64,000 nucleotides of DNA, from positions 2,852,001 through 2,916,000 of the forward strand of contig NC_026504.1 in assembly GCF_000182925.2 (NCBI RefSeq), written 5' to 3'. This document shows positions 10,795 to 22,178 of the stretch, one piece after another (the stretch's first letter is position 1; the number at the start of each line of letters is the position of its first letter). The position numbers were made by a program, and so were the translations under genes. A model generated the notes under the pieces. The model saw nothing but the letters and a program-made list of their open reading frames with translations. It was not told where the DNA came from and made no database searches. This stretch comes from Neurospora crassa OR74A. Its lineage: Eukaryota > Ascomycota > Sordariomycetes > Sordariales > Sordariaceae.

Positions 10795-13700
10795 ATGGAC
10801 TCCGACGTTGAGTCCATGTTCGAGGGGGAGTCCGACGCCTATTCACCAGAGGTGGTACGTCATGATGTCTTCTGCTTATCATGCTGTGGGTTGGAACCGA
10901 GCCCCCCTTGCCGTTGTGCGATTTATGCCATTTACGCGCTGCTTGCTTTGTTCTGCTCTTGCTTGCTTTCCCCTGCCTGGGTCACTTAACTTTCTCGTCT
11001 TATGCTAACCGCTTCCTCTCTTCCGCAATATAGAAGCCCAAGGCCAAGAAACCCGCCGCCAAAAAGGCTGCCGCACCAAAGGCGCCCGCCGCAAAGAAGT
11101 TGACCCAGACCACTCTCACCGGCGCAAAGGCCGCTGGCAAGAAGCGACCAAAACCCGACAGCGAGGATGAGGACGGATCCTTTGGTAGCGACAAGGACGA
11201 CGGCATGCTCGACAACACCCCTCCCAATGCCAAAAAGCAGAAGAAGGCGCCGGTCAAGAAAGCCGCCGGCAAGCCTCTGGCCGAAATCGAGAACGATAGT
11301 ATGCAGATCGATAGTGTCGCTCCCGCCAAAAAGACGGGCGCTGCAAAGACGGCCACCGAAATGTACCAAAAACTTACTCAGCTCGAACATATCCTCAAGC
11401 GTCCCGACACCTACATTGGCTCCGTCGAGCGCTCCGAGCAAAAGATGTGGGTTTTCAACAAGGCTACCGGTCTCATGGAAAACCGCCAAATCTCCTTCGT
11501 TCCCGGTCTCTACAAGATTTTCGACGAGATTCTCGTCAACGCCGCCGATAACAGCCAGAGAGATAGCTCCATGACCTTCCTCAAAGTGACAATAAATCGC
11601 GAGTCTGGCGAAATCTCGGTCGAGAATAACGGCAAGGGCATTCCCGTAGAGATTCACGGCACCGAAAAATGCTACGTCCCCGAGCTCATCTTCGGTCATC
11701 TCCTGGCTGGTTCCAACTTCGATGACAACGAAAAGAAGACGGTCGGCGGTCGCAACGGTTACGGTGCCAAGCTCACAAACATCTTCAGCCGAGAATTCAC
11801 GCTTGAGTGCCAGGATTCCGTCAACGGCAAGAGATACAAGCAGACATGGACCGACAACATGAGCAAGATGTCACCACCCAAAATCACCTCCAACAAGGCT
11901 GCTGATTTTGTACGCATCACTTTCCGCCCCGACTTCAGCAAGTTCGGCATGGCTGACGGGATCGACGATGACCTGGAAGCCTTGCTCTACCGACGTGTTT
12001 ACGACATGGCAGGTACTGTTAGTGGTGTCAAGGTTTGGCTTAATGGTGAACACCTCAAGTTGAACTTCAAGACATACTGCGGGCTGTACGCCAAGGCCAT
12101 TGCCAAGGAGCGTGACGAGGTAGCTGACGGCGAAGATGTCACTCCTGCCACAGTCATCTTTGAGCAGCAAAGGTCCGAGGGTAAACTATGGGAAGTGGGC
12201 TTTACGGTTTCGGATGGCTCATTCCAGCAAGTCTCGTTCGTCAACAATATTGCCACCACCTCTGGCGGCTCCCACGTCAATTACATTGCCGATCAGATCA
12301 TCGAAGTCCTCATGAAGGAGCTGCAAAAGAAGAAGGGCAAGGGACACGGTCTCAAGACGGCAAACGTCAAGAACCAGTTCTTCATCTTCATCAACTGCCT
12401 GATTGACAACCCAGCCTTCAGCTCGCAGACAAAGGAGCAGTTGACGACCAAGCCCGCCAAATTCGGCAGCAAGTGCCAGCTTGGTGACCTGTTCCTCAAG
12501 AAAGTGCGACAATCGGAGGCCATTGACAACTTGTTGAGCTTTGCCGACAAGAAGCGAGACAAGGATTTGGCTAAGAACGATGGCAGCAAGCGAAAGCGTA
12601 TCAGCAACGACAAGCTGATCGAGGCCAATTATGCTGGTGGAAGATATTCGCAAGAGTGTACCCTTATTCTCACCGAAGGTGATTCCGCCAGAGGTCTTGC
12701 TGTCGCTGGTCGTGCTATCTTGGATCCTAACCGTATCGGTGTCTTTCCCTTGCGTGGTAAGATGCTGAACGTCCGTGACGCCAGCGCTGATCAAATCTTG
12801 AAGAACAAGGAAGTCGAAAACATCAAGAAGTTCCTTGGCCTCAAACACGGAAAGGTCTACACCGATACGAAGGATTTGCGATACGGCCATCTGATGATCA
12901 TGGCTGATCAGGATCTTGACGGTAGTCATATCAAGGGTCTTCTCATCAACTTTTTCGAGTGCCAGTTTCCATCACTCCTGCGCATTCCTAATTTCTTCCA
13001 GGAGTTCATCACGCCCGTTGTCAAGGTGTGGCAAGGTCCTAACCCGAAGAAGCCTCAAAGGCTACAGGGTTTCTTCACTCTGCCTCAGTACGAGGAGTGG
13101 AAGGAAGCACACAGGAACGAATTGCGCAGATGGAAGTACAAGTATCTCAAGGGTTTGGGTAGTTCGACAACAGACGACGCCCAGCTCTACTTCACCAACT
13201 TGAACAAGCATCTCAAAGAGTTCGATGTCATGACTAGAGAGGAATCCGAGATGTTCGAGTTGGCCTTCTCCAAGAAGAAGGCCGACGCTCGTAAAGAGTG
13301 GCTTGCCAAGTGCGAGCCGGGCACCTACCTCGACCATTCGACCGAGAAGATCTCCTACACTGATTTCGTTAATCGCGAACTCATTCTCTTCAGTATGGCA
13401 GACAACATTCGATCGATCCCGTCCATGGTGGATGGTCTGAAGCCCGGTCAACGCAAGGTTCTGTTCGGCTGTTTCAAGCAAAACCTCATTCACGATCAAA
13501 AGGTTGTCGAGTTGGCCGGTTATGTGTCCAAGGAGGCAGCCTACCACCACGGTGAACAGTCTCTGCAGCAAACGATTATTGGTCTGGCGCAGAACTTTGT
13601 CGGTTCAAACAACATCAACTGTCTCGAGCCTAGCGGTAACTTCGGTTCGCGTCTTTCCGGTGGTTCCGATGCTGCCAGCGCTCGTTACATCCACACGAGA

Positions 13701-16700
13701 CTGTCTCCCTTGGCGCGAAAGATCTTTCACCCTCTCGATGAGCCCAATCTTGAATTCCAGTTCGACGATGGCAAACTGATTGAGCCCAAGGTCTATGCTC
13801 CCATTATTCCCATGGTTTTGGTTAACGGTGCAGATGGTATCGGTACCGGTTGGAGCACTTCCATTCCCAACTACCACCCTCTTGACATTGTCGAGAACTT
13901 GAAGCGTCGCATGGGCAGGGACTCATCTGGTGACGGGGAGGAGAAGCCCTTCGAACCCATGACTCCGTGGTTCCGTGGTTGGAAGGGCACTCCTGAGCCA
14001 GACGGACCCAACAGATTCAAGTTCAACGGTATCGTGGAGGTCAACCCTCAGAACCCCAATGAGGTTGATGTTACGGAGTTGCCCATTCGCATGTGGACCG
14101 ATGATTTCAAGTCCAAGCTGGAAGAGATTATCCGTGGTGATAAGAGTCCTTCATGGATCAAGGACTACAAAGAGTACAACGACCACCAAACTGTCCACTT
14201 CATCATCGCCCTTGAGGAGAAGCACATGTCCTCGGCTCTTCGGGACGGTCTCATTGAAAAGTTCAAGCTTACCAAGACAGTGGCCACAACAAATCTAGTG
14301 GCCTTCGACACCCGTGGTAAAATCCACAAGTATGAGAACCCGCAAGAAATCATGGAGGAATACTACCACTACCGACTCAACCTGTACGGTGAGCGCAAGA
14401 AGCACTGGCTCAAGGTTTACCATGCAGACTACCGCAAGCTGCAGAATCAATACCGATTTATTTCGGAAATCATTGAGAACAAGCTCGTCGTTTCCAAAAA
14501 GAAGAAGTCGGTCCTTGTCCAGGAACTTCGTGAACGCAAGTACGAGGCCTTCCCTCCGAAATCAGATGGAAGGAATGTGAAGTCTCCTGATGAGGAGCTC
14601 GGTGCTGCGGACAACGAGGACGAGGAGGATGCCGTTGGCGGAGCCCGCGATTATGACTATCTCCTTTCGGTTTGTGATATCGAGCCTACTGATTATGTTG
14701 CCGGAAAGACTAACATGATGATAGATGCCCATTTGGTCGTTGACCTTTGAGCGCCTCGACAAGCTCAAGCAGCAGATTGCTGCAAAGAAGGCTGAGCACG
14801 ATGAACTCGATGCACTCAGCGAAAAGGATCTGTGGTGCAGAGATCTCGATGCTTTCACCGCTGAGTGGGAAGAGCAGTTGAGGCTGGAAGATGAAGTCCG
14901 GAAAGAGATCAGGCAGAAGGGACGCCGTGTCTCGTACAAGGGCGGTGCTGTCTCCAGACTCAAGAAGTCCAGAGGTGCCAAGGATGACGAGGACTTCGAC
15001 CCGGGTGCCAAGAAGGCCAAAGCCAAGGCAGCTCCCAAGGCTGAGACAATCAAGACACAGCAGCGTTTTCTAGAGAAGTTCTCTGGGATGGCGAAACCCA
15101 AGCCTAAGTCGACCGCTTTCACCGACGGAGCTGATGACCTCTCAGACGATGACTTCGACTTGTTGAACAAGAAGGCCCCGGCTGCAGCCAAAAAGAAGGA
15201 TGAGGATGCGGAGCCCGTTACTACCATCGCCAGTGTGCGCGCCAAGCGTGCCACCGTAGCGAAGCCTAAGACTTATGCGCTCAGTGATGAAGATTCGGAC
15301 GATGAGTTCTTGGACATCGCAAAGGTTACCACAACTTCTGAGAAAACGACCACGTCGGCTTCAGCTTCGGTTTCAGCGGCAGAACAATCTGAGCAACCTG
15401 TAGCAAAGCCCGCGAGGCGTGCTGCAGGAGCCAAGAAGCCTATCGTTGATGAGGATTCTGAATCCGATTTGGATGACTTCATTGACGACGAGTCCGAGGA
15501 AGAGGTGATTCCTAAGCCCACCACCAAGCGAGCCACCGCTGCCAAGAAGCCGGCCCTCGAAGATGAAGACTCCGATGTCGAGTTCCAGGACGCTCCTGAA
15601 GAGCCTATCCCGCCCACCCCCAAGCCGGAGGCCAAGAAGGCTACGGCCAAGAAGCCAATTGTAGTTGAAGACTCTGACGAAGACATGATGCTCAGCGAAG
15701 CAGAGAAGCCTGCGCACGCAGCTAAGCCCCCCACTAAGCGCGCTGCTGCTGTCAAGAAATCACCTGTTCTCGAAGATGATGACTTCGAGAGCGACGCTGA
15801 TGACAAGATTTTGAGCGAGGCAGAAAAACCTGCGCCGGCTAAGGCCACCGCCAAGCGTGCGGCTGCTGCCAAGAAGTCACCTGTTCTTGAGGACGATGAT
15901 CTTGAGAGCGACGGTGATGACAAGATGGTAAGCGAGGCTGAGAAACCCGCTCCGGCCAATCCCAGGAAGCGCGCGGCGGCCGCTAAGGCCAAGTCCTTCT
16001 TCATAGACGAAGAAGACTCCGAAAGCGAAGCTTCTGATGACGACGACATGCTTCTTGACGTCGGCTCCCTAGTCAAGGGTATAGGAGCCCCTGCCGCGAC
16101 GAGCGAGGGCCCGAGGCTCAGCCTCTTTTCCATGTCTCGGCCAGAAGGCGAGGGTAGCGGTATCGGCCTGCCCAAAGTGAAGAGCAGGGCTTTCCACACC
16201 AAAGCTTTTCTCGACAACGATAGCCAGGATGACACCAACTACGAGGCTCTTGCCAAGTCGTCCCCGAGGAAGCATTCTAAGACCGGTGAGGCCGACGAGG
16301 GTTCGGAGGACGATTCCATCGGCAAGAAGGTCAACGCTGCCCCTGTAGTGGCCAAGAAGCGCGGTCGTCCTGCCGGCAGTAAAAACAAGGCCACCGACGA
16401 CGACGCTGCTGCCCCGAAGCCCAAGCCCAAGGTCACCGCCAAGAAGGCTGCTGCTGCTGCTGCTGGAGAGACGGCCTCTGCCGTTCCGGCCAAGCTCAAG
16501 ACGCTGGTCCATCTATCGCCTGCTGCTAAGGCTTATGCCAAGAAGAACCAGAAGGCAACGAAGCTCGCTAGTGACGACGAGGATGACCTTGATGGCGATG
16601 ACGTCGTAATGAAGGATCCTGCGCCTGCTCCGGCTCGCAGCAGGCCTGGTCGCGCGGCCGCTGCTAGGAAGCCGATTGTCATTGATAGCGCAAGTGAGGA

Positions 16701-16800
16701 TGATGATGACTCGTTTGGGGATATTGGCGTGAGCAGCAAGGCAAAGAAGGGTGGTAGGAAGGTGGCTGATGATGCTTTTGATATGGAAGATAGTGAGTAG
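10795..16800 (+). CDS. TOP2: DNA topoisomerase II, 1923 aa
   Basis: Three exons: 10795-10854, 11034-14669 and 14725-16800; introns are 179 and 55 bases. The second intron has branch sequence CTAAC and restores YDYLLS-MPIWSLTFER, a conserved core junction. The enzyme passes one DNA duplex through a transient break in another, using ATP, in the nucleus. Visible parts: GHKL ATPase (FDEILVNAADNS, VENNGKGIP, GGRNGYGAKL); TOPRIM domain with TEGDSA and ADQDLDGSHIKG; breakage-reunion domain with the active tyrosine in ASARYIHTRL (about Tyr905); then a coiled segment. The final 650 or so residues are a disordered tail of alternating acidic Ser/Asp and basic Lys/Ala blocks, longer than in yeast, with a 40-residue tandem repeat. 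The first exon is a short acidic leader (MDSDVESMFEGE). Confidence 0.97.
15697..15993 (+). repeat. TOP2: Tandem 40-codon repeat in the topoisomerase II tail
   Basis: Units begin at 15697, 15817 and 15934 (spacings 120 and 117 bases), giving two full copies and one partial copy. Each starts EAEKPA, runs through a KRAAA(A/V)KKSPVLEDDD core and ends in an acidic DDK stretch; the third copy breaks off after KRAAAAK. The alternating basic and acidic layout resembles phospho-regulated tails; SP pairs in the core are possible CDK-type sites. Confidence 0.85.
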
Positions 16801-17267
16801 ACGGTTGTGGAGCAGAAAATGTGTGGTGATAACACGACGCTTTGCGGAAGTTGATGCATATAGAAATCGCTTGCTTAAAGCTGAGAAAGGCGGGTTTCCG
16901 TTGGTGTCTCTAATGATGACTCTGTTGTTCTTGTACATACGTGTATTTTCGTTTGGTTGGTTTGATGGGTAGGGTTGCTACATAGGGATGATCAAGATGG
17001 TTGGCATGGTCTACTGTTGCTGTAGCTGGTTCCGTAAATATACCACAGCTTCTGTTTGTTTTTGTTGCATAATACACTTGCCGTTTGATGTCTCTACTCA
17101 CTCACTTGTCATTCATCACTTCTAGCTCCAAAGACTACGTGTAGGACAGCCATGACACAGGTAGGCTTCAGATGATTCATTCGCGAGGAAACGTGTCTAT
17201 TCTATGGCTGTGTCAAGATCCCGTCATCTATGTCCTGATCCTCATCATTCCCAATAGCCGCCACCAC
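16801..17267. other. Intergenic, convergent 3' ends
   Basis: Spacer between the 3' ends of topoisomerase II (+) and the lipid-kinase-like gene (-). T-rich and A-rich patches fit two 3' UTRs. Nothing else is seen. Confidence 0.6.
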
Positions 17268-19361
17268 TCACCACCTCCCAACGACTACCCCCATATCAAC
17301 CAAAACCCTCAACTTCTCCCTCTCTTTCTCCCCTTTCCCACTCCCAATCCCCCCCTCTCTTTTTACTGTAACCCACCCGCCCTTCTCAACCTCCACAATA
17401 GTCCCATCCACACAGACCTTTCTCCATCTTTCATCCGTCTCATTAATCACCACTTTGATTTCTTCTACTTCTTCGTAGCCCACCACGTCCTTGAACTTTT
17501 CTTCTGGGTCGTTGATGTGCGCGCCATCACGATACGCAGCCATCATGATATCCATGGTTTGTTTTCCTCTGTTTTCAGCAGCTTCCGCTTCAGCTCCGGC
17601 TGCGCCTTCTTCTTCACCGAACCCAAAATGCACCAACCGCAATTGTCCATCCAACGGCCGCGAAGATGGCGAAATACAAAAGGTTTTTTCGAGGTTGGAG
17701 ACAAGAGTGAGAAGGATGTAAGTTGAGTGGGCATCTTTGGGAAGAAGAGTGAATTCTCCTTGTTCACAAGAGGACCGACGAATAAACACCTCCGCATCAT
17801 ATAAATGCGACAACTTGAGTAATTCCCCGGCCGCCATACCGAACCGCTTGTCCCCGTGCACGCGGTAAGCAGGCGTGTCGGACTCGTACACTAGGGAGGC
17901 GTGGAATCCGTAGGAGAAGACGATGGCGCCTAGGAGGTGGGTGATTTCCGGCCGTTTCCTAATTGGAGGAGTACCAGAGCTCGTCGTGCTCGTAACGTCG
18001 AATAAGAGGTTATCTTTTGGTGAATCGTTACTGTCGGGAAGCACTTCCGGCTGACCGGAGATTAACTTTGCTCCTGGAGAAAATTCGGCGCGGAAAGTCG
18101 GGAGCGGAGCTGAGACGCCTCTCTTGAAGAGGGTGCGGAGGCCGAGGACTAGTGGTGATGGACCATCGGTGCCCTGGGGCTTGTAGAGAGGCTTGTGGAG
18201 GGAGTGAAAGAGGGCGTTGCCGGTGCCTAGGGGGAGGATGGCGAGGGTTGGGGTTGGAGATGGAGATGGTGATGAAGATGCATCGAGCTGATCATGGTCG
18301 AGCCCGTTGAGCAGGTCAATGATGCCGCCGTCGCCGGACAGGAGAATGATGGTCCTGCTTGGTTGTCGCTGTTGTCGTCCTTGAGCAGAGGAAGACGATG
18401 ATGATACTAGTCCCCGAGCAAAATCCTTGACTGTGTCTGCGCTTTTGGTGAAGGTTATTTGATATGTTTTGCCTGACCTGGCTTTTCGCCCTTCATTGTC
18501 GTCGTGATCATCACCCTCAACCACATCGCCAACAGCCTCAAACCCAAATCCCTCCTCCAAAAGCGGCTTCAAGACGCCGTCATAGAAGCTCGCCGCCAGC
18601 CCCAACCCCGACCGTGTCGAGACAATCACATGCAACTCGTCAACCCCAGCCAAGTGCTGCGGCGCCTTCTCAACCAGGAACTCCCGCGTCAAGTCTTCTG
18701 AACGCAGGCTTTGCGCATATGAGATGGATAGCTTGAAGGGCGATAGTTTCTTCGTCTTTCTATGATCATCGGCCTTTCCATTGATGACCTTGGCCTTCTT
18801 GATCTTCTCTCCGTCCTCGGAAGCGCTCTCGTCGGAAGACTTGGCGGCAGCAGCGGCGGCAGAAGATGGCTCCTCTTCGATGAGCGAGTAAATGCGATAA
18901 CCGCCATTGCCGCTTTTGAGCATGAAGACGATTTGATTGGGATTTACGGCGCTTCCCGAGTTCTCGATATCCCCGACGCCATTGTGAGCGGAAGTTTGGA
19001 TGAGGTCACCGGTCCTTTGACTGAGATGTATGTGGTCTGATACTGGTGTGAATGTCTTTTGAGCGGGCGACACGGCGGTAGTGGCGGCGGCGGTCATATT
19101 GACGCTATCGCGGGGCTGCTCCTCACTATTCTTGGTGGTGTTGCGGGGTAATTTTTCTTGCGGTTGTGTCCTCTTTCTTTCACCAACCCTTTCGTCCGGT
19201 TGACTTTCGGGCGTTGCCTTTTGTCCGTTCGAACAAGACCTCTCTGAAGGAGCAGCTGATTTGAAATCAGATCGACTATTGCTCTGATCTTGTTTGGTGA
19301 CAGAGGTGGAGCCCTTTGGTCGACGACCAAGTGAGACAATCTTCTTGAGCCAGGACGGCAT
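17268..19361 (-). CDS. DAG/sphingoid-base kinase-fold protein, 697 aa
   Basis: Single exon. The catalytic fold starts near residue 241 (ELHVIVSTRSGLG, in place of the usual 'NPxxG' strand), followed by SGDGG (342-346) and PLGTGNA (377-383), the two nucleotide-binding signatures of the DAGK_cat family. The second half (GAIVFSYGFHASLVYESD, AGELLKLSH, CVDGTIVEVEKGG) follows the beta-rich C-terminal domain of sphingoid long-chain-base kinases. The family phosphorylates sphingosine-like bases, diacylglycerol or ceramide; the substrate cannot be told from sequence. The first 230 residues are low complexity with a basic start (MPSWLKKIVSLGRRPK) that could bind membrane. No transmembrane segment is visible. 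It is smaller and more divergent at the first motif than Lcb4/Lcb5, so a ceramide-kinase-like role is an alternative. Confidence 0.85.
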   Translation of the reverse strand: MPSWLKKIVSLGRRPKGSTSVTKQDQSNSRSDFKSAAPSERSCSNGQKATPESQPDERVGERKRTQPQEKLPRNTTKNSEEQPRDSVNMTAAATTAVSPAQKTFTPVSDHIHLSQRTGDLIQTSAHNGVGDIENSGSAVNPNQIVFMLKSGNGGYRIYSLIEEEPSSAAAAAAKSSDESASEDGEKIKKAKVINGKADDHRKTKKLSPFKLSISYAQSLRSEDLTREFLVEKAPQHLAGVDELHVIVSTRSGLGLAASFYDGVLKPLLEEGFGFEAVGDVVEGDDHDDNEGRKARSGKTYQITFTKSADTVKDFARGLVSSSSSSAQGRQQRQPSRTIILLSGDGGIIDLLNGLDHDQLDASSSPSPSPTPTLAILPLGTGNALFHSLHKPLYKPQGTDGPSPLVLGLRTLFKRGVSAPLPTFRAEFSPGAKLISGQPEVLPDSNDSPKDNLLFDVTSTTSSGTPPIRKRPEITHLLGAIVFSYGFHASLVYESDTPAYRVHGDKRFGMAAGELLKLSHLYDAEVFIRRSSCEQGEFTLLPKDAHSTYILLTLVSNLEKTFCISPSSRPLDGQLRLVHFGFGEEEGAAGAEAEAAENRGKQTMDIMMAAYRDGAHINDPEEKFKDVVGYEEVEEIKVVINETDERWRKVCVDGTIVEVEKGGWVTVKREGGIGSGKGEKEREKLRVLVDMGVVVGRW

Positions 19362-20027
19362 CTCGATCGAGCAAGAGAAGGCAAGAAGAACAAAGCAGAC
19401 GGAAGGATGTTAGCTTTCGATCAGCAATCGACGCTTAGAATGAATTAATATGGTTGACTTCCTCCTGTTGCGGTGTCAGACAAGGATAGCTCCAGATGTA
19501 GATGTTCGGATCAGCGGCCGCCTTATTGACCGAACCTGGAAGGGAAACTGGAATGCAGTAGAGATGCGTAGTCATTGCTCGCTACCAAGTGTGTATATGG
19601 AGTTACACCAGATCCATTTTATGATATTACTTGCTATCTGCTATGTACAAAGCCAGCCGCCGAATTGCGTCATCACCAACCCCCCGTTGCTATCGGCGGG
19701 CAGGACGGCGCCGACCGAACCGAGTGGGCCACCTACTCGGCATCAATCCCCGACCCTATAACACGGCGCGGTGATCGTAGTCAATCGCACAATAGATCGG
19801 GTACCAAAAGACAAACCAAGCCTAGCTCTTTGAGCCTAGGTTCGGACTTTGAATCCTTTTTAGGATCGCACCTCATCATGAGTCAATTGCTGCCTATCGG
19901 ACCAAGCTTCTTACTGGCTGTCGGATCACTTTATCCTCGGACTCCAGCATCCTTTTCGCACCATCTGGACAAGCGAGCTCGCTCCTGATTGAAACCTAAC
20001 AACACGGATGCTCGTATCTGAACCTCA
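19362..20027. other. Intergenic
   Basis: 666 bases between the lipid-kinase-like gene and TRM1, both on the minus strand. It should hold the promoter of the first and the 3' end of the second. A near-palindromic GAGCCTAGG/CCTAGCTC patch lies around 19820-19845. No gene is seen. Confidence 0.55.
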
Positions 20028-22178
20028 TCAATCCTTGCGATGGTGAGAAGGCACTTTTCCTACTGCCCTGTTCAGAGGACCCCAGTTTTCTCTTGGGTTT
20101 GCCTGATACCGGACCAACTTGACAGTCTTGTCGTCCCGACCAAGCTGCTCATCAAATACCACCTCGGGCATCTTCTCTCCCTCCGCTTGTTCGCTCTGCT
20201 GCTCCTTTGGAGCCTCAGCACCATCTGCCTGCTCCGCTTGCTCCTCCTGCTTCTTCTTCTCACCGAGACGTAGCAGCCTGTATCCAGGCGTACCTGGCTT
20301 GATGTTGTCCTCCTTCACGGGTGCCTTCTGACGGATCCACTCCCTGAATACATGCCAAATGATAGACCATGGTGCATCTGTCTTCATGCTACCTGGCTTA
20401 CAATGACTCCTTGTAACCCGGTACCCGAGACCGCGCAGCGCGCCCTTAAGCGGTGCCTCTGGTGGGCAGGAGCATTTGAGGATGCCGGATATGGTAGCGG
20501 GGTGGAAGTAGAATGGGTAGGGATCAATAGCCGCGAGCTCAGCCTCCTTGAAGGCAGGGTCTGGCTTCTTGCCGGCCTGGATTGCCTCCTCCTTGGCCTT
20601 CTCCGCCTCTTGTTCCTCGGGGGTCAACAGAATTTCTTCAAGTGCCGTCTGCAGCATGCCCCTTATCCTTGGGGTCGTTCCGTAAACATCTGTGGGCGCC
20701 TCATCGAGTTCGCCGAGGACGCGCTTGATGAAATCGGGCGAGTGAATGCGGCCACCGTACATCGGACCAGCCATGTGCATTGTGGAACCGCAGTGCTCAC
20801 AGCCCTTATCAACCGAAGGTCCTTGGGCAAACGTGTGCTTGTAGAAGACACCGGAGCCCTTCTTGTTCGGAGAGGCCTTGTTTCTCATCAGGAGCTGTGT
20901 TGACCAAGCTCCGCAGCCGCTATCGCAGTTGTAAACCATCATGTTCTTGCCTCCCTGGAACTTGACAGCAGCAGGAGATTTCTTGACGCGGACGAAGACT
21001 CGAATGTAGAAGTCGATGGAAAGGGACAGAAGTGGCTCGATGGTGAGACCGTATTTCGCAGCTGCCGTCTGAATAGAGTAGAGAATGAGTCTAATACCGA
21101 CTTCATGAGAGAACCATGCCTTGACAGGGACACCGCCGTACAAGGAGTAGCACTTTTCTGGGTATCCGTTGGAGGCCCACACACCGGAATCAGTGCAGGT
21201 AACGCAGAGCAAACCACCATCATCGCGGACGGACTGGACGGCAGCATCCAAGAAGGGAGCAGCGGTGCCGTAGGGATCGAGATCGACAACATCGTACTTT
21301 TCGCTAATGGTGGGCTTGCCCTTGGGATCCTTAGAGCGAAGCTCTTTTGCAATCAGGGTGTACATGTGGGCCAACGCATCGTCGTGGCAAACGTTGACCT
21401 TGTCTTCGAGGCGGTTGTGCTTCACATTGAGCTTAATCGATTCGACAGCGGTCGCGAGGAGATCGTTCGCCGTTACTGAGGTGAGGAACGGGATCTCGTG
21501 GGCATACCTGAGGGCACGAAGGCCACTGGCTGATAGCGCATCGAGGACGGTAAATGGCGGCTGCTTTCCCTTTTTGGCTTCACCATTCGTCGCCTCTTTG
21601 TCGCCCTGCTCGACGGGCACGTCGGTCTCTTGTTCTGTGACGTCCTTAGCCGCTTCTCCATTTTGCTGCACTGTTTCGGCCGACGTAGCATCAGTCGCGG
21701 GTTCGGTGGTCGCCTTCTCGCCGTCTGCCCCCTTTTGGGCCTTGTTCGGTTGCTGGTCCTGCTTCTGTGCCTGTCGCTTTCTTTTCTTCTCGATGATCTT
21801 CTCGAGCTTGGAGTGGCTGGCTTGCTTCTGCTGGACCGCTTCCTTGCCGTAGGCCTTGATGGCAAGGACGGTCAAGTCTCTGTTGTACTGCTGGATGGGG
21901 TTGTAGAAGACCTGTCGGACAGCCTGGTCGGGCCTGAGGTTCTCCTTGTCTTCTTCGGACGGTTCCGGGACGAGAATGTGCGCGAGGCCTTCTTTGACTG
22001 TGACGTAGCGCTTGCCCTCGTGGGCAATGACCTGCTTGTCGGCGGGCGGCGCCGTGATGTCCTTGGCTTCGGAAGCCATTGCGCGGAAGTTAGTGAGGGG
22101 AAGGACCTTTTGGTGGGCTGGTCTGATCAAGCGGGTAAATATGCGCCGGAAAGATGTGGCAGCAAAAAGGGCGCGCAT
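20028..22178 (-). CDS. TRM1: tRNA (guanine-26 N2,N2) dimethyltransferase Trm1, 716 aa
   Basis: Single exon. The enzyme puts two methyl groups on guanine 26 of many tRNAs using S-adenosylmethionine. Landmarks: LDALSASGLRALRYA (about 212-226, SAM-binding), the catalytic DLDPYGTAAPFLDAA, and a Cys-rich zinc region with CDSGCGAW and CEHCGST before GPMYGGRIH. An acid/Lys/Gln-rich insert (about 115-205) interrupts the first motifs, as in other filamentous fungi. Residues 1-33 form a basic, acid-free presequence (MRALFAATSFRRIFTRLIR) typical of mitochondrial import, and Met34 starts MASEAKD. Upstream context is poor at the first ATG (T at -3) and good at the second (G at -3, G at +4), so leaky scanning could make a mitochondrial and a nuclear form, as known for yeast Trm1. 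The C-terminus is long and Gln/Glu-rich. Confidence 0.97.
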   Translation of the reverse strand: MRALFAATSFRRIFTRLIRPAHQKVLPLTNFRAMASEAKDITAPPADKQVIAHEGKRYVTVKEGLAHILVPEPSEEDKENLRPDQAVRQVFYNPIQQYNRDLTVLAIKAYGKEAVQQKQASHSKLEKIIEKKRKRQAQKQDQQPNKAQKGADGEKATTEPATDATSAETVQQNGEAAKDVTEQETDVPVEQGDKEATNGEAKKGKQPPFTVLDALSASGLRALRYAHEIPFLTSVTANDLLATAVESIKLNVKHNRLEDKVNVCHDDALAHMYTLIAKELRSKDPKGKPTISEKYDVVDLDPYGTAAPFLDAAVQSVRDDGGLLCVTCTDSGVWASNGYPEKCYSLYGGVPVKAWFSHEVGIRLILYSIQTAAAKYGLTIEPLLSLSIDFYIRVFVRVKKSPAAVKFQGGKNMMVYNCDSGCGAWSTQLLMRNKASPNKKGSGVFYKHTFAQGPSVDKGCEHCGSTMHMAGPMYGGRIHSPDFIKRVLGELDEAPTDVYGTTPRIRGMLQTALEEILLTPEEQEAEKAKEEAIQAGKKPDPAFKEAELAAIDPYPFYFHPATISGILKCSCPPEAPLKGALRGLGYRVTRSHCKPGSMKTDAPWSIIWHVFREWIRQKAPVKEDNIKPGTPGYRLLRLGEKKKQEEQAEQADGAEAPKEQQSEQAEGEKMPEVVFDEQLGRDDKTVKLVRYQANPRENWGPLNRAVGKVPSHHRKD

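Noticed and set aside
10986-11699. Open frame of 237 codons opposite the start of topoisomerase II
   Set aside because: Shadow of a strongly conserved gene on the other strand; composition is Gly/Leu/Ala noise.
15273-16238. Open frame of 321 codons, Ser/Ala/Leu-rich, opposite the topoisomerase II tail
   Set aside because: Produced by the repeated Lys/Ala/Asp codons of the tail read backwards.
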